Source: Pelecanus crispus
Taxonomy: Eukaryota; Chordata; Aves; Pelecaniformes; Pelecanidae
DNA: 64,000 nt
Assembly: GCF_030463565.1 (NCBI RefSeq)
Contig: NC_134646.1
Location: 17,450,001-17,514,000 of the forward strand
Reading direction: 5' to 3'
Under the pieces are notes generated by a model. That model did no database searches. It was not told where the DNA came from and saw only the letters and a list, made by a program, of their open reading frames with translations. A program made the translations under genes and the position numbers. Each line of letters starts with the position of its first letter. The first letter of the stretch is position 1. This document shows, one piece after another, positions 1 to 21,412 of this stretch.

Positions 1-2595
1 AAGGGTCTGAGAACGATGTGCCAGAAAGACTCGGGAGGCCTGAAAAGCCACTTTAAAATATGGGAAAAGCTTTTTTTTTTTTTTTTTTTTTTGCAGAGGC
101 CCAGTTCAGGGGGGTTCAGTCTGTTTCATGGATTTTTCTAAACTGCAGCACAAAAGCAAGCAATTTATTACAGGCACCCAAAAAGCCTCTAATATTATCA
201 TGTTTAAACAACAGTACTGCTTTAGAAGGAAAGGTTTTGGTTTTATGGTTTTTCATGGTTATTGAAAAACTCTTTTTCTTCCCCACTAATAGCTAATAGC
301 TATCCATTTGTACATATGTGGACATGTATTTAGTGTGAAGATTATCTTCCAGTCACATTACTGTTTACATGTTGGCAGGGATCAAAGTCTATTTTCACCT
401 TCACAACTCTTCATGTTTCTTTATACCAACATTCCTCAAAAAGTGAAAACTCTGTTTTCACCATTTTGTTCCATGACGACTGCCTAGTCATATGCACAAG
501 CTGCTACAAATGTTTTAGCTAAACAGATCCATGCAAGGATAAAAGCAAAATCATGCATGTATTCTGGAAAGAAAAGCCTATTTACTTTTCTTTTTCTCCT
601 TTTTAGCAGTCTTTTCAGCCACATAACAGACCAACATGTCAGAGCATCTGAATTTAAATCACTATAAAATTCCTTTTAATTAATTGGTTTTAAAGTATTG
701 AGGCAGGTACTGACTTGGCAGAAATAGCAGCTTTGACAAATCACAGCAGAAATGCATGAGTTTTAGGTATACTAGGTACTATACAGGAAACTTCTCAAAA
801 AATTGCTCCTTCCATTAATACTTGGAGCCCAATTCTGATTTCATTAACATCACAACTATTTTTCCCTTTGCCTTCTGAAGGAAAAGATCAAGCGCAGGCT
901 ATGTTTCTCACCTGGACATTTTAAGAACTGACCACAAGCATGGAGAGAAGTAGAGAAAGAAAGCAAGAGAGACAGGGAGAGAGATTCTGTTCGTTGTATC
1001 GTATCTGACAGATCCCTATTGCTGAACCTAGGACAGAGCTAGAAAAAGACAAAGCACTCCTAAGTATCACACCATCTGATTTTCATCTTCCTGGCCTGCA
1101 TAACTGAATCCAGAGTTTAGAGACTTTACACAGTGCATGAAGGGAAGTTTTTGCATTTGGTACACCCACAGAAGTCATCATGTTGTATAGGGAGCAGATG
1201 GATATAAGCAGGCCCTCGCTGAAGAGCACTGTACCCTAAGTTCTAGTCCCAACTCCTACAACTATTTTTGTACGTATCCAGGACTGAATATTTCTCTTTC
1301 TGTAAAATTTGACAACAGTTCCTCTTTCTTGCCAACGTGCCGAAACTGCAAGACTTAAACGCTGATGGTGAATAGTGAATATCTTCTTTGGAAAGTGAAA
1401 TTGAAGATGGGAGAATCCTTCCTACATTCTAAAAAGTCTGCTGCCTGCTGACTAAAGCATGGTCCAAAGGAGGGGTTGAGTCCTTTCAGACAGACAAGGG
1501 AACTGAACCTGGATCTCATCCACATTTCTGTCCTAAGCACTGAGATACAGCCTGAAGGGAAACAGATTTTTCCACTGTGGGGCCAGCTGTCGCTGCAGGG
1601 TCCTGGCCTACTATGCATTTTCAGGGCTCACCTACCAGACTGAACTCTCCAGGGAGACATGGAGAGGAATGCGGCATTTCTGGACACCTACTGGGCATTA
1701 GGCTGAGTTAATTACTAGGCTGCTCAGTCCCTATTAAGGCTTAAGTACCTTTGAGAGCATGAGTGAGTGCTGCTGGAGTACTTTATGCACCTCATAATAA
1801 AAAATGCCTGAGCTTCCAATCAAACTTAGGTACCTCCAGGGTTATGTGGCAGATGTGTAAACATGTTTAGGACTGCAGTTTTGACCCAGGGCATCTAAAT
1901 TCCACCTGAGTTGAGCATCAGGTGTTTACGTCCTTTTCTGGGCCTCATCCCAGATTAGAATCAACTGCTCAGAAATAATCATAATATCTGCATAATGCTG
2001 ATTTTCAGAACGATTTATAAATATTAAGTAATTAATCTTCATATTGCCCCTGGACAAATATTTCCATTTTACATATATAAAAAATTGTGATAAATTGCCA
2101 TAGGCTACAACAGAGTCAGTATCAGAATTAGAATGGAGGAATTCCTGGCTCTCAGACTAGAACTCAGTTCATGCCTCTCAGAAGAAGGAAAAGAGAGAAA
2201 ATGTTACTCTTCAGGAGCAAGAGTTGTTATGCTGACATGTTTTAATTGACCAAGGACTTTTTTTTTTAAAGGGGTTTATGCTGTGGGGTTTTTTTTAAAA
2301 GAATACACAAAACTTTGCAGTGCTGCCTTTCAATTCTGGTAGACTGTTACCAACATTGACAGGTAAATAACTGAGAAAGCATGATGAAAACTTATCTTTA
2401 GCAAACCTCAGTTTTTGAGTGGTGTTAGAAGGAATGATTGGAAATACTATATTTAATATTATGCAAGCTTGGTGCATCACTTAGACAATCACTGAAATTA
2501 AAGAAAAGGCTTATTAGATCGCTTAATCACTGCCAGTAACAGCATGGTCTATACTACATAAACATTGAAGTATTTTAGGAATCTTTAACATTTAT

Positions 2596-2795
2596 NNNNN
2601 NNNNNNNNNNNNNNNNNNNNNNNNNNNNNNNNNNNNNNNNNNNNNNNNNNNNNNNNNNNNNNNNNNNNNNNNNNNNNNNNNNNNNNNNNNNNNNNNNNNN
2701 NNNNNNNNNNNNNNNNNNNNNNNNNNNNNNNNNNNNNNNNNNNNNNNNNNNNNNNNNNNNNNNNNNNNNNNNNNNNNNNNNNNNNNNNNNNNNNN
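2596..2795. other. Assembly gap (200 N)
   Basis: Exactly 200 consecutive N, which looks like a fixed-size or estimated scaffold gap. It directly abuts a long pyrimidine-rich pentanucleotide array, so the repeat is the probable cause of the break and the real length is unknown. Confidence 0.98.
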
Positions 2796-3137
2796 TTCCT
2801 TCTTTCCCTTCCCCTTCCCTTCCCTTCCTTCCCTTCCCTTCCCTTCCCCTTCCCTTCCCCTTCCCTTCCCTTCCCTTCCCTTCCCTTCCCCTTCCCTTCC
2901 CTTCCCTTCCCTTCCCTTCCCTTCCCTTCCTTCCTTCCCTTCCTTTTTTCTTTTCTTTTCTTTTTTTCTTTCTTTTTCTATTTCTATTCTATTCTATTCT
3001 ATTTCTTTTCTATTCTATTCTATTCTATTCTATTCTATTCTATTCTATTCTATTCTATTCTATTCTATTCTATTCTATTCTATTCTATTCTATTCTATTC
3101 TATTCTAATTCCATTCCATTCCATTCCATTCCATTCC
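2796..3137. repeat. Compound pentanucleotide array (TTCCC)n-(ATTCT)n-(ATTCC)n
   Basis: Three related pentamer tracts follow one another. An impure CCCTT-type tract runs to about 2945 and a T-rich transition to about 3000. A clean ATTCT tract runs from about 3010 to 3107, followed by six ATTCC units to 3137. All C and T are on the + strand apart from the A of the second and third units. The left edge is lost in the N gap. Confidence 0.95.
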
Positions 3138-4074
3138 ACCCACTTGTCTGCTGAACATCTGCTTCTTGCTGTGGCAGTATTAATCACAAGGAAGAACACT
3201 TTTGCAACAGAAGCTGATACAGGGAAGGTGGTGATCATGGAGTTGACCCTTCCATGTTGTTCTTCTCTTATATTTGGGTTCATACATTTCTTTCCCCTTC
3301 TTGAATCAGTTTCAGTTATTTTAAGGTCATTTTATTGCCTGATATATTTTTGGTATTTTGTTCATGGTTAAAATGTTTAAAATCATACTATATGGGAGAA
3401 ACACATTTTCTGCTACTAATATACAGGTTTTCCAAAGACCCAAAAATCAGAACTCAGTTAAAAGGATCCCCAGTTTTTAGTTTAGCTTCATGGTCTTCTG
3501 CTTGCCTGACTCATGTTCATTATGTTACTGGCAATGCTAATGTCTCAATTTGGCTGAGATGAAAACTTGCACAGAAATAGTCCCTGTGCCCCACCTACAG
3601 GCGAGTCCATCCGTCCCTGTAATGCTGAAGAGCATATGCAGGTCCCACATATTCCCTCCTAAGAAGGGGAGTGAAAGCAGAGGTTCCAGCAGTTGAAACT
3701 CTGTTAACAATCCCAGATGGGTATGTATACTGTGTTTTAAATCTGTAGCTGCAAGGGAAGAGATGACAGAAGGTTTTTTGATCACAGTTCACAAATTTTC
3801 TGAATGAGCATTGACAGTGGCTGTAACAGCAGGTACAACCTCAGCAAGAGTACAGCCTGCTTCTCTACCAGGCCAGATAATTTCCTGGAATAACTTAGAT
3901 ACCAGAGTTCGGAATCCTTGTTGCAAACAAAACCTTAACAGTAACAATGGGAGTTCTCAATAAAAATCTGCTAACTTCTCAACAGAAAGGCACATAACAG
4001 GTAAAGGAGAAAAGATGATTTGCAGGTAATGCTATTTACTATAAATTAATATAATTTTATGCTTAATGAAAAAA

Positions 4075-4112
4075 GTTGTGGTTGGAAGGGACCTCTGGTC
4101 ATAGTCCACGTG
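4075..4112 (-). mobile_element. Short CR1 3'-end fragment
   Basis: The stretch reads as the reverse complement of the CR1 3' terminus, with the characteristic GGTTGGAAGGGACC core. Only about 35 bases are recognisable. It lies about 170 bases from the longer CR1 piece at 4275 and has the same orientation, so the two may be separate insertions or one interrupted copy. Confidence 0.5.
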
Positions 4113-4274
4113 ACAGTTTTCTTTCTTCACAGGTGATGGGGTATGGTAGTGATTTGTTTATATGATCTCTGTCAGAGCTGAAAAATTTTGTTGTATAGAA
4201 GGTGTTGAGCATCTTTTCCACCATATTATGCCACCATATTTTTCTGGCATATATTTTATTCCTGTGAATGCCGT

Positions 4275-4495
4275 ATCAGAATCGTTGAGGTTGGAAGGGA
4301 CCTATGGAGGTCATCTTGTCCAAGCCCCCTGCTCAAGCAGGGCTAGCTAGAACCTGTTGCCCAGGACCATGTCCAGTTAGGTCTTGAGTATCTCCAAGGA
4401 TGGAGACTCCACAATCTCTCTGGGCAACCTGTTCCAGTGCTCAGTCACTCTCACATTAAATAAGTGCTTCCTTAACACATCACACTAAGTAGTCC
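4275..4495 (-). mobile_element. CR1 LINE 3'-end fragment
   Basis: The stretch contains the reverse complement of the CR1 3' untranslated end: an AGAATC-type terminus, the GTTGGAAGGGACC core, the CAAGCCCCCTGCTCAAGCAG segment and the CTCTGGGCAACCTGTTCCAG segment, in the order expected. It is 5'-truncated and diverged, as most CR1 copies are. No coding potential remains. Confidence 0.85.
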
Positions 4496-6439
4496 TCTAT
4501 GTTACAGAAAACATCCCCCAAATCTGTGAATTTTAATTTGTCCTTCATCTGGAGCATGGACTATTAGCAAAGAGGTATACTGGAACTGAATCTAAATGTT
4601 GTTTGTTCTTTACTGCAAGTCACATCTGATAAAATTTTGGAAAGGTTTTTGTATTACAGAATTCTACAGGGAGATCCTTCCTTTGACAACCAAGTGGCAA
4701 GAAGACTTCATAATAATCTTGCTGAATTTCCAAACATTTGGTATGTTTTCTTTCCATTCTTTCACAGGAATGATAGATGTGCCCTTCTGAGGAGTTGTGT
4801 ATGAGGGGTTATTTACACTTGATTATTTCATGTTCACTACTTCCTTTTACACAGCACCTACTGTTACATTGCTTAATGTATTTTGAGGCATCATACATAA
4901 AATAAATGAATAAAACTCTATCAGTGTTTTGCCAAGCAAAGACAGATGTCCATTTACTCTGTTCACTGCAACAGGAGCTCATGTTTGAAAATGCCAAAAA
5001 GCCTAGTGACAGTAGGTAGCTAACAAGTCCCCAGCTAGCTAACATGCAAAAATCTGAGTAACCACAAAAACAAAGAAGCTGCATCTTGAGTGACCACCCA
5101 AACAGCTGATTACAGACACTGCTGGATCTGAACCACAGCCATTCCTTTCAATGATCATCCACAAAGAAACAAGGAACTAATCAGAATATGATGGCAGCAT
5201 TTCCATAACAAAGATCAATTTCTTAGAACTGATGACAGCCCTGTGACAGAAAATTGATGATGGGAAGAAAAAAAGAAATTAAATTGAGTTCTTAACTCTC
5301 ATTAAGTTTTAATAAAATGAAATAAAAATGCACTAGAAAGGTTGCCTGTGTGAGTAAGCACCAGAGTGGAGTATGAACTAATCAGCTGTATGCTATTGGA
5401 TGCGCACCTCAAATAGCTGACAGTAATACCACCATAATACGAGAGGGGAAATCTGTGATTTTCATAGTATGAGAATGAGAGTTTAATCCTTACTGCCCAC
5501 CCCCACAGTGAAAGTCTGATCAGGCAAGATGGACAGCCCAGTTATCACTAAGTGTCTGCACTTGCATAATACAAAGTAAGAAGGAAAAATGAGGAAACCT
5601 ATGAAACTAATGGCATATAAATAAAAATATAATTCATAAATAATATATACCACAGTTTTCCAACCACAATTATAAAATAGTCTATTTTCTTTGCCATTTT
5701 AATTTAGTAAATTATTTATAAGGTTCCATATACTAAGGAATAATCCCAGTTTATTACGTTTTGACATAACTCTCTTTTAAATAAATTTGAAATTCATGAG
5801 AGCAGAATGTACATAATGATTGACATCAACAATAATTCACATCAGTCTTTCCAGTAGTGGTGAATGATGCTAGTACAGCTGTTATCTCCAAGTTCTGGGG
5901 AGTAGCTTTGTTACTCTTTTCTCTTATATTAGAAACCTTAATAGTTAGTGAAGATGAACTCTGTCGGTTTGGTTTTTAGCAATATTTCACATGTAGCCTC
6001 TTGCTGAAAACAAGGAAGCTTGCGTGTCTTCTGGAGACAGAATTAGTCCCACACAGTGGTGCTAGTTCACTGACAACCCATACAACACTTGAGAAAGTGA
6101 TCCCTTCTCTTATGTGTCAATTACAACTTTTCACTGCACACTTTGAAAAATTACAAATCCTTGAACATGAATCTATGTGTGAGGATGAGATTTCATACAG
6201 TTGTTTCCTGTGTTACTGAAACACGATTAAGGAACAAGGATATCTATAACTATCAGCTCACAAGAATGCTACATTTTCAGGGCTATATTGTTATTAACTC
6301 ATATTCATTCTGATATAAAGTCATTTTGGTCTATGAAGTTTTTTTAGAAGAAGAATTGGTTCTTGACAGTGGAAGCTTGGCACAACAAAGACAGAACATG
6401 CCCTCAGTTCTCTTAAAAGACAAGGGTAGTGAAAAAGGG

Positions 6440-6469
6440 GATTTCCTAACAAAAGATTTCCTAACAAAA
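6440..6469. repeat. Exact 15-base tandem duplication
   Basis: The 15-base unit GATTTCCTAACAAAA occurs twice head to tail without a mismatch. It lies in intergenic DNA. Confidence 0.9.
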
Positions 6470-9349
6470 GACTAGAACCTCACAGATCGGAACAGTTCCT
6501 CTGCTGATCAAAACCCAGAATCATTTCTAGGACATCAAGTGGAAGATTTCCAAGAGAACCTTCAATGGTGGAGATCACTGAAACTAATCGATTTCAGTGC
6601 TTAAGTATACACAATTCCTCTCCCTGCAGTTTCAACACACTTCCGCTATCTACATCAAAAATAACAGAATATAATTCTTATCTTTGTAGCAAATATTTAC
6701 ACATTTATCATGTTTCCTTTAAGTCTTCTCTAAACACAGTTATTTTAGTCTTTCCTGAAGGTGTCTGCATTTTTAACTTCTGATCATGCTGGTTGATACT
6801 CAGCAGACACATCTTTCCTTTTATTTATTTATTTTTTTAACATCATGCAAAATTTTCCAGTTAAGCCCTTACCAATGCTAAGTAGAACAGAATGATTGTT
6901 TTGCCTCTCTTATGAAAGATATTTTTATTTACATATTATAGTATAGTGCTGGCATTTTCCAAAGTTGTTTGAACACTACTTGCTCACGTATTTTGACTTG
7001 AATTGGTGGAAAACCTGCTTTCCCTCTAGACTGTTCAAATACCCTAAGGCCTCGGATTTATGGTAAAAAAGCAATCTACTTTTGATTTTCTTTGTAGAAA
7101 AACTTTTCTGAAAGTATTCCAAACAATCTACTTGCAGAAATGCATTCCTTTAACCTTTTTTGGGGGTTTTATAGTTACTTACATATTTACAATATGGCTT
7201 CACGTAACAACTGCCACTGGAGAAGGGCATCCAATTAAATAACCTTATTACCTTTCTTGCATAGATTCAGACTAGTATATCAATCCCCTAGGGCATCACA
7301 GGAAATCAAAGACAGCAGGGTTGAAAAGATTACTAGGGTTTCTAGTCCAACGTTATTCTAACAAAATATTAATTAAAACCAATCTACAGTGACTGGCCAG
7401 TGAGTATGCTTGTGGTAAGCAGCATCAGTAAAGTGAGGTTCCCTTCCGCGCATAGAGATAAGCATTAGTTTGGCTGTTTCCCCTTTACCAGCTTTCACAA
7501 AACCTAAAGGAATGTATTTTGGAGTTTGGGACTTTGACTCTTGACTCAGATTTGGCTGAAACTGGCCAAAAGATTCCAGGTTCTCTAGAGGTGGAGGTCA
7601 GGTCAGCAACCATATGGCACAACTGTGTTAAGCTCTGCTTTCGAAGGAATCTAACTATAGAGACGAGACTTGTCCTGGCAAAGATACCTACTTTGGAACC
7701 TGAGGCAAGCACACGAAACACCCCTAGACAGAAAAAGACTGGATAAGCTCAGAACAATGATTTTAAGTCTGTGAAGTGCTTAAGTTCTCCCCAAGGATTT
7801 TTTTTAGGCCAGTAAGTGCTGAAGAAAACCTGAGTCCTACAAATGATGCAAGAACTTGTACCAAAAACATCACTAAGAAGCCAGCTCTCAGCTTGGTATT
7901 CTTAGGGAAGTAAAAAACAAACAAAAAACCAAACCAGTGCTTGGCCTTCAATGAACTAAAGTACAGGGGGAATTAAAAAAATTCCTGAATCTCAAAAAAA
8001 TACTGTGTTTATTCATTAATTATGTAAAATGTGTTCTGTCATCTTGGATATAATAATTATGGAAAATTTACCATCATAGTTATTTCTAGTAGTCATGCAT
8101 TTGTGTTGTCTGCTTTTCTGGAAATGTTGGAAACATTTGCTTTTGTGTCTGTTACATGTTTCAGAAAAGTATTTATATTTACATACTACTTTTTATTATT
8201 GACTGAGCTTGGTAGCTTCTAACTGACCTACTTATTGTACTGTCTTGCCAAGAATAAGTTATGTACAAAGAACAAAGGTGAGCAGAATAGGCACCTTAAT
8301 ACTGATTTGGTAATACAATACAGAAATGCAGTCTTCCCACTCAAAACAGTATAGAAAGAACCGTTCTTTAGTGCCAGTATCAGTGAACGAGATTCTGTTC
8401 ACAAGTCTGCCATAACCTCAAGAAAATCACTTAGCTCCACTGAATTTTATTGCAGCTGTAACACAGGGATGATCTTTCAGTTCCCTAAAATGTTTCTTAT
8501 CCTTAAGCTTTAAAATCAAATTTATAGGTAATTCACCGACTGGTAGAAAATGGTAGAAATGGCAATTGGGGTATCAGACTTTACTTAAGATGGCCACTGC
8601 TGCTGCTGAGATGACTAATTCAGACCACTCTTCTAAGCTCTAGATAATGGTGGGAAAGGGAAGTACTGCACTAAATAAAATAGATGATTATCCAGGTGGA
8701 AAATAAAGGACTTCATAACTCGCCATCACTTGTAGAGGAACCTACCAGTTACTGAGGATATCAATAATACCTTAGGTTGCTTTGCCTCCTAAGACATTGG
8801 ATGCAGAAGGAAAATTTAACAGCCCATTATCACAACCTCAATTTCTGTTCAACTGTTGGCTTGTGGGCTGAGTTCAGCCTCATTGACATCTCCTTGGAGG
8901 AGACCGGGAAGAGTTGCTTCAGCATTTCATAGTAGCCAAACAACTGAACGCTTCCTTCTGAGATGAGCTGCTGCCTCATCCACGCACGTAGCCCTGTGAA
9001 CTATTAGATGCCACAGCAATGCAGCATGGGAAAGGCAAAAGAGACCTCACAAACAAGAATCTGGCCTCACGCTGCTAATTATGTCAACTCTGGGATAAGC
9101 AGTCTGACACCTTTAAGGGGTTTTGCAATTCACTGAGTAGAGTAGGAAATTTCCGTTCACTGTGCATACGTCCAATGAAAGTATGTTTTCAGTCATTTCC
9201 ACAATACAGAGACAGCAACTATTACAAAAACCATGTAGCTTCATTATTTGAATAAATGTCTGCATTATTGGTAACTTGATAGTGGAAAGCCTGGGCAAAC
9301 AATTGCAATGCAGAGGGAAAAAACGGAAAAAAAAGTCAAGAATTTAGTT

Positions 9350-9370
9350 GGGGGGGGGGGGGGGGGGGGG
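9350..9370 (+). repeat. Homopolymer G run (21 bases)
   Basis: Twenty-one uninterrupted G on the + strand, about 600 bases before the TMEM184C CpG island. The count is unreliable because long G runs are error-prone in sequencing. Confidence 0.9.
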
Positions 9371-10440
9371 AAGGACCCCAGTCACTATTCCTTAGTACCT
9401 CTTACTCCATGTGGTTTCTTCCAGCATACACTTCTCAGTCATGCCTCAAACTAAAGTCTGCATTTGCCTCCTTCCAAGAATTTACAGCTGCAGTTCCTTG
9501 GGTATTTGACAGAGTAACACCAATGGTCCTAATTTAGTTCAGCACCTGTTTTGTCAGTGACTACTATGGAGCTGACTGGCATTTTAGCAGTTTTCACACA
9601 GCACTTCTAAAGCAAAAAAAAAAAAAAAAAAAGTCCAACAAATTCTTAAAATTAAGTACTTTGCATTATTCTTATGTCCACTGGAGTCTTCATGTCACAA
9701 CCTGCCATCCATTTTTGGAATTGTTAAGTACCTCTCTACACCAGATTGCTCACTCTGTCCCGCCCTCAGGTGAGCATCCATAGAGGCGTGTTAGACGGGA
9801 CTCTGTTTACAGCGGCTGTGTCCAGCGGTGAAGTTACCATAGCTGTCTCTCTTGGCATCAATTCCTGCAGCTTCTGCCCGAACTTCACGCTTCCTAACCT
9901 AAACCTCATCAGCTCCAGCTCTCCCTAGCGTCCCCGGGTTTGGCGCGACGCGGTGCTCCCCCGCTGTGACAGGCACCCACCACCCGCGCAGGCGGCAGGC
10001 ATGCTGTGGTACCTCGGCAAAGGCCCGCCGGCTCCTTCCCTGAGCGGCTCGTTACTTTCTGCCCGGGGAAGAGGCGGTGCGGGAGGCTCTCCCTCCGCCG
10101 CCAGCAAGGCGCGGCTCGGCAACAGCGGCCGAGCTGAAGCGCACCGGCCGCGCGACTAACGGCTGGGCGCGCGCGGAGCCGTTACCACGGCCGAAACACC
10201 GGGCCCCGCCGGCGGGCAGGTGCGCGCTGCGCGTGCCCGATGCCACCCGCTCCGCGGCAACCGCCAGCCCCGCCTCCGAGCGGGAGAGACCATTGCCGGG
10301 GGGGACGGGGCAGGCGGAAGAGACCACCCTTGCGGGGGGGGGGGGGCTGCCGCTCCGTTACCAGCCATTGCCCCCTGCGCCGGCCGCGCTCTCAGCGTCC
10401 CCGCGGTGGGCGGGGCAGCCGCGATAGGCAGGGCGAGAAG

Positions 10441-10445
10441 CCAAT
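10441..10445 (+). promoter_or_regulatory. CCAAT box (NF-Y type)
   Basis: AGCCAATCG context, 370 bases upstream of the TMEM184C start codon and about 20 bases before a GC box. The placement is typical of a TATA-less housekeeping promoter. Confidence 0.55.
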
Positions 10446-10464
10446 CGACGCGGCCGCTGGGGTT

Positions 10465-10474
10465 GGGGCGGGGC
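10465..10474 (+). promoter_or_regulatory. GC box (SP1 type)
   Basis: A perfect GGGGCGGGGC core just upstream of two ETS-type motifs in the TMEM184C island. The site is assigned by motif only. Confidence 0.5.
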
Positions 10475-10476
10475 AG

Positions 10477-10501
10477 CCGGAAGCGCTGCCAGGCGGAAGT
10501 G
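10477..10501 (+). promoter_or_regulatory. Pair of ETS-type sites
   Basis: CCGGAAGC at 10477-10484 and GCGGAAGTG at 10493-10501, on the same strand and 16 bases apart. Together with the CCAAT and GC boxes they place the likely transcription start of TMEM184C in roughly 10500-10620. This is an inference from motif clustering. Confidence 0.5.
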
Positions 10502-10576
10502 CCGCGGGGGCGGGTGCGCGGGGCGGTGCCGCGGTGAGGCGGGCCAGGGCAGCGCCGGGCCCCCCGCGGCGCCTAG

Positions 10577-20532
<9,956 letters not shown>

Positions 20533-21071
20533 ACTCACCTCTTCTTTTAATGTGTCAAGGAGTCCTTTATATACTCGCCACACATGTTCTATTAACATGT
20601 ACTATTAGTAGTGATGAAAGTTGAAAAGCTTGGAAAAGCTACTGCGCAGACAAGAAGAGGATATGGCTGTAACTGGCATCTGAATTCTGAATCTGTAATG
20701 GATGTGAGTATCTGCAAGTACCCCATGAATATAAAACACGCACACTGTAAAGGTTTCTGCGAAGTTTGAGAATCAACTCCTTAAACTGTTGAACACTTAT
20801 ACATCATGTCAAACTTACACTGACTTTTATTAATACAAAAGAAACATTTTAAAAAATAATCTCTCTTTTAAAGATGAAGTGTAAGTACTACTAGTGATGG
20901 GAAAACTTAATTTCAAGAATGTAATTTAAGGAGGGCAGTAGTGAAAAGTTTTTGTATTAGCTTTGGTTGTCCTCTTAATGACGGTAACTTCCATACCCTA
21001 ATGCTGAATGGGGTGAGATGAAATGGTAACTTCTGTACAGATGCCATCTTCTTCCCTTTCCTGTGTAGCTA

Positions 21072-21412
21072 AATAAAACCCCTTCATGAAGATAATTATT
21101 ACAGAGCATCAGTGAAGAATCTATACAAAGCAAGCATTCCCTACAGGCCTCACTATAAAATTCCATGCCCAGAACATATGGTTGGTGTATCTGTTGTCCT
21201 TGTAGCTCGTAATTAAGTCTTTTACATTCAGAAGAGACAGCCAGGATGATAGGTTTTGGATTCATACCTTACAGTTGACTACTTTTTCTTCCTGTCCTTC
21301 TAAAATAAGCATAATGGTCACTACCTTAAAATACATGGAGCCAGGGGAGATAAAGGGTGTCAAAAAGGAAATAAAAACCAAAACCGATTTCTTTATTTTG
21401 GGCTGCAATAAA
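21072..21412 (+). terminator. Candidate TMEM184C polyadenylation signals
   Basis: AATAAA hexamers occur at 21072-21077, 21370-21375 and 21407-21412, that is 540 to 880 bases after the stop codon. I cannot tell which is used. Later hexamers, for example near 23092, could also serve. Confidence 0.4.

Larger units (their letters stand above)
1..9929. other. Intergenic left flank of TMEM184C
   Basis: I see no supported gene here. The open frames are short (under 95 codons), lack flanking splice signals that would join them, and resemble no protein I know. Composition is AT-rich with scattered homopolymers, for example T at 71-92 and A at 9614-9632. The separately listed contents are an N gap, a pentanucleotide array, CR1 fragments, a 15-base duplication and a G run. 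In human the gene upstream of TMEM184C is EDNRA, but no EDNRA exon is visible here. Confidence 0.7.

Noticed and set aside
3108-3137. GGAAT satellite (human satellite II/III type)
   Set aside because: Only six units adjoining a different pentamer tract; better explained as a simple repeat.
7310-7365. Possible degenerate CR1 end
   Set aside because: Loose similarity to the GGTTGGAA...CTAGTCCAAC part of CR1, but too short and diverged to call by eye.
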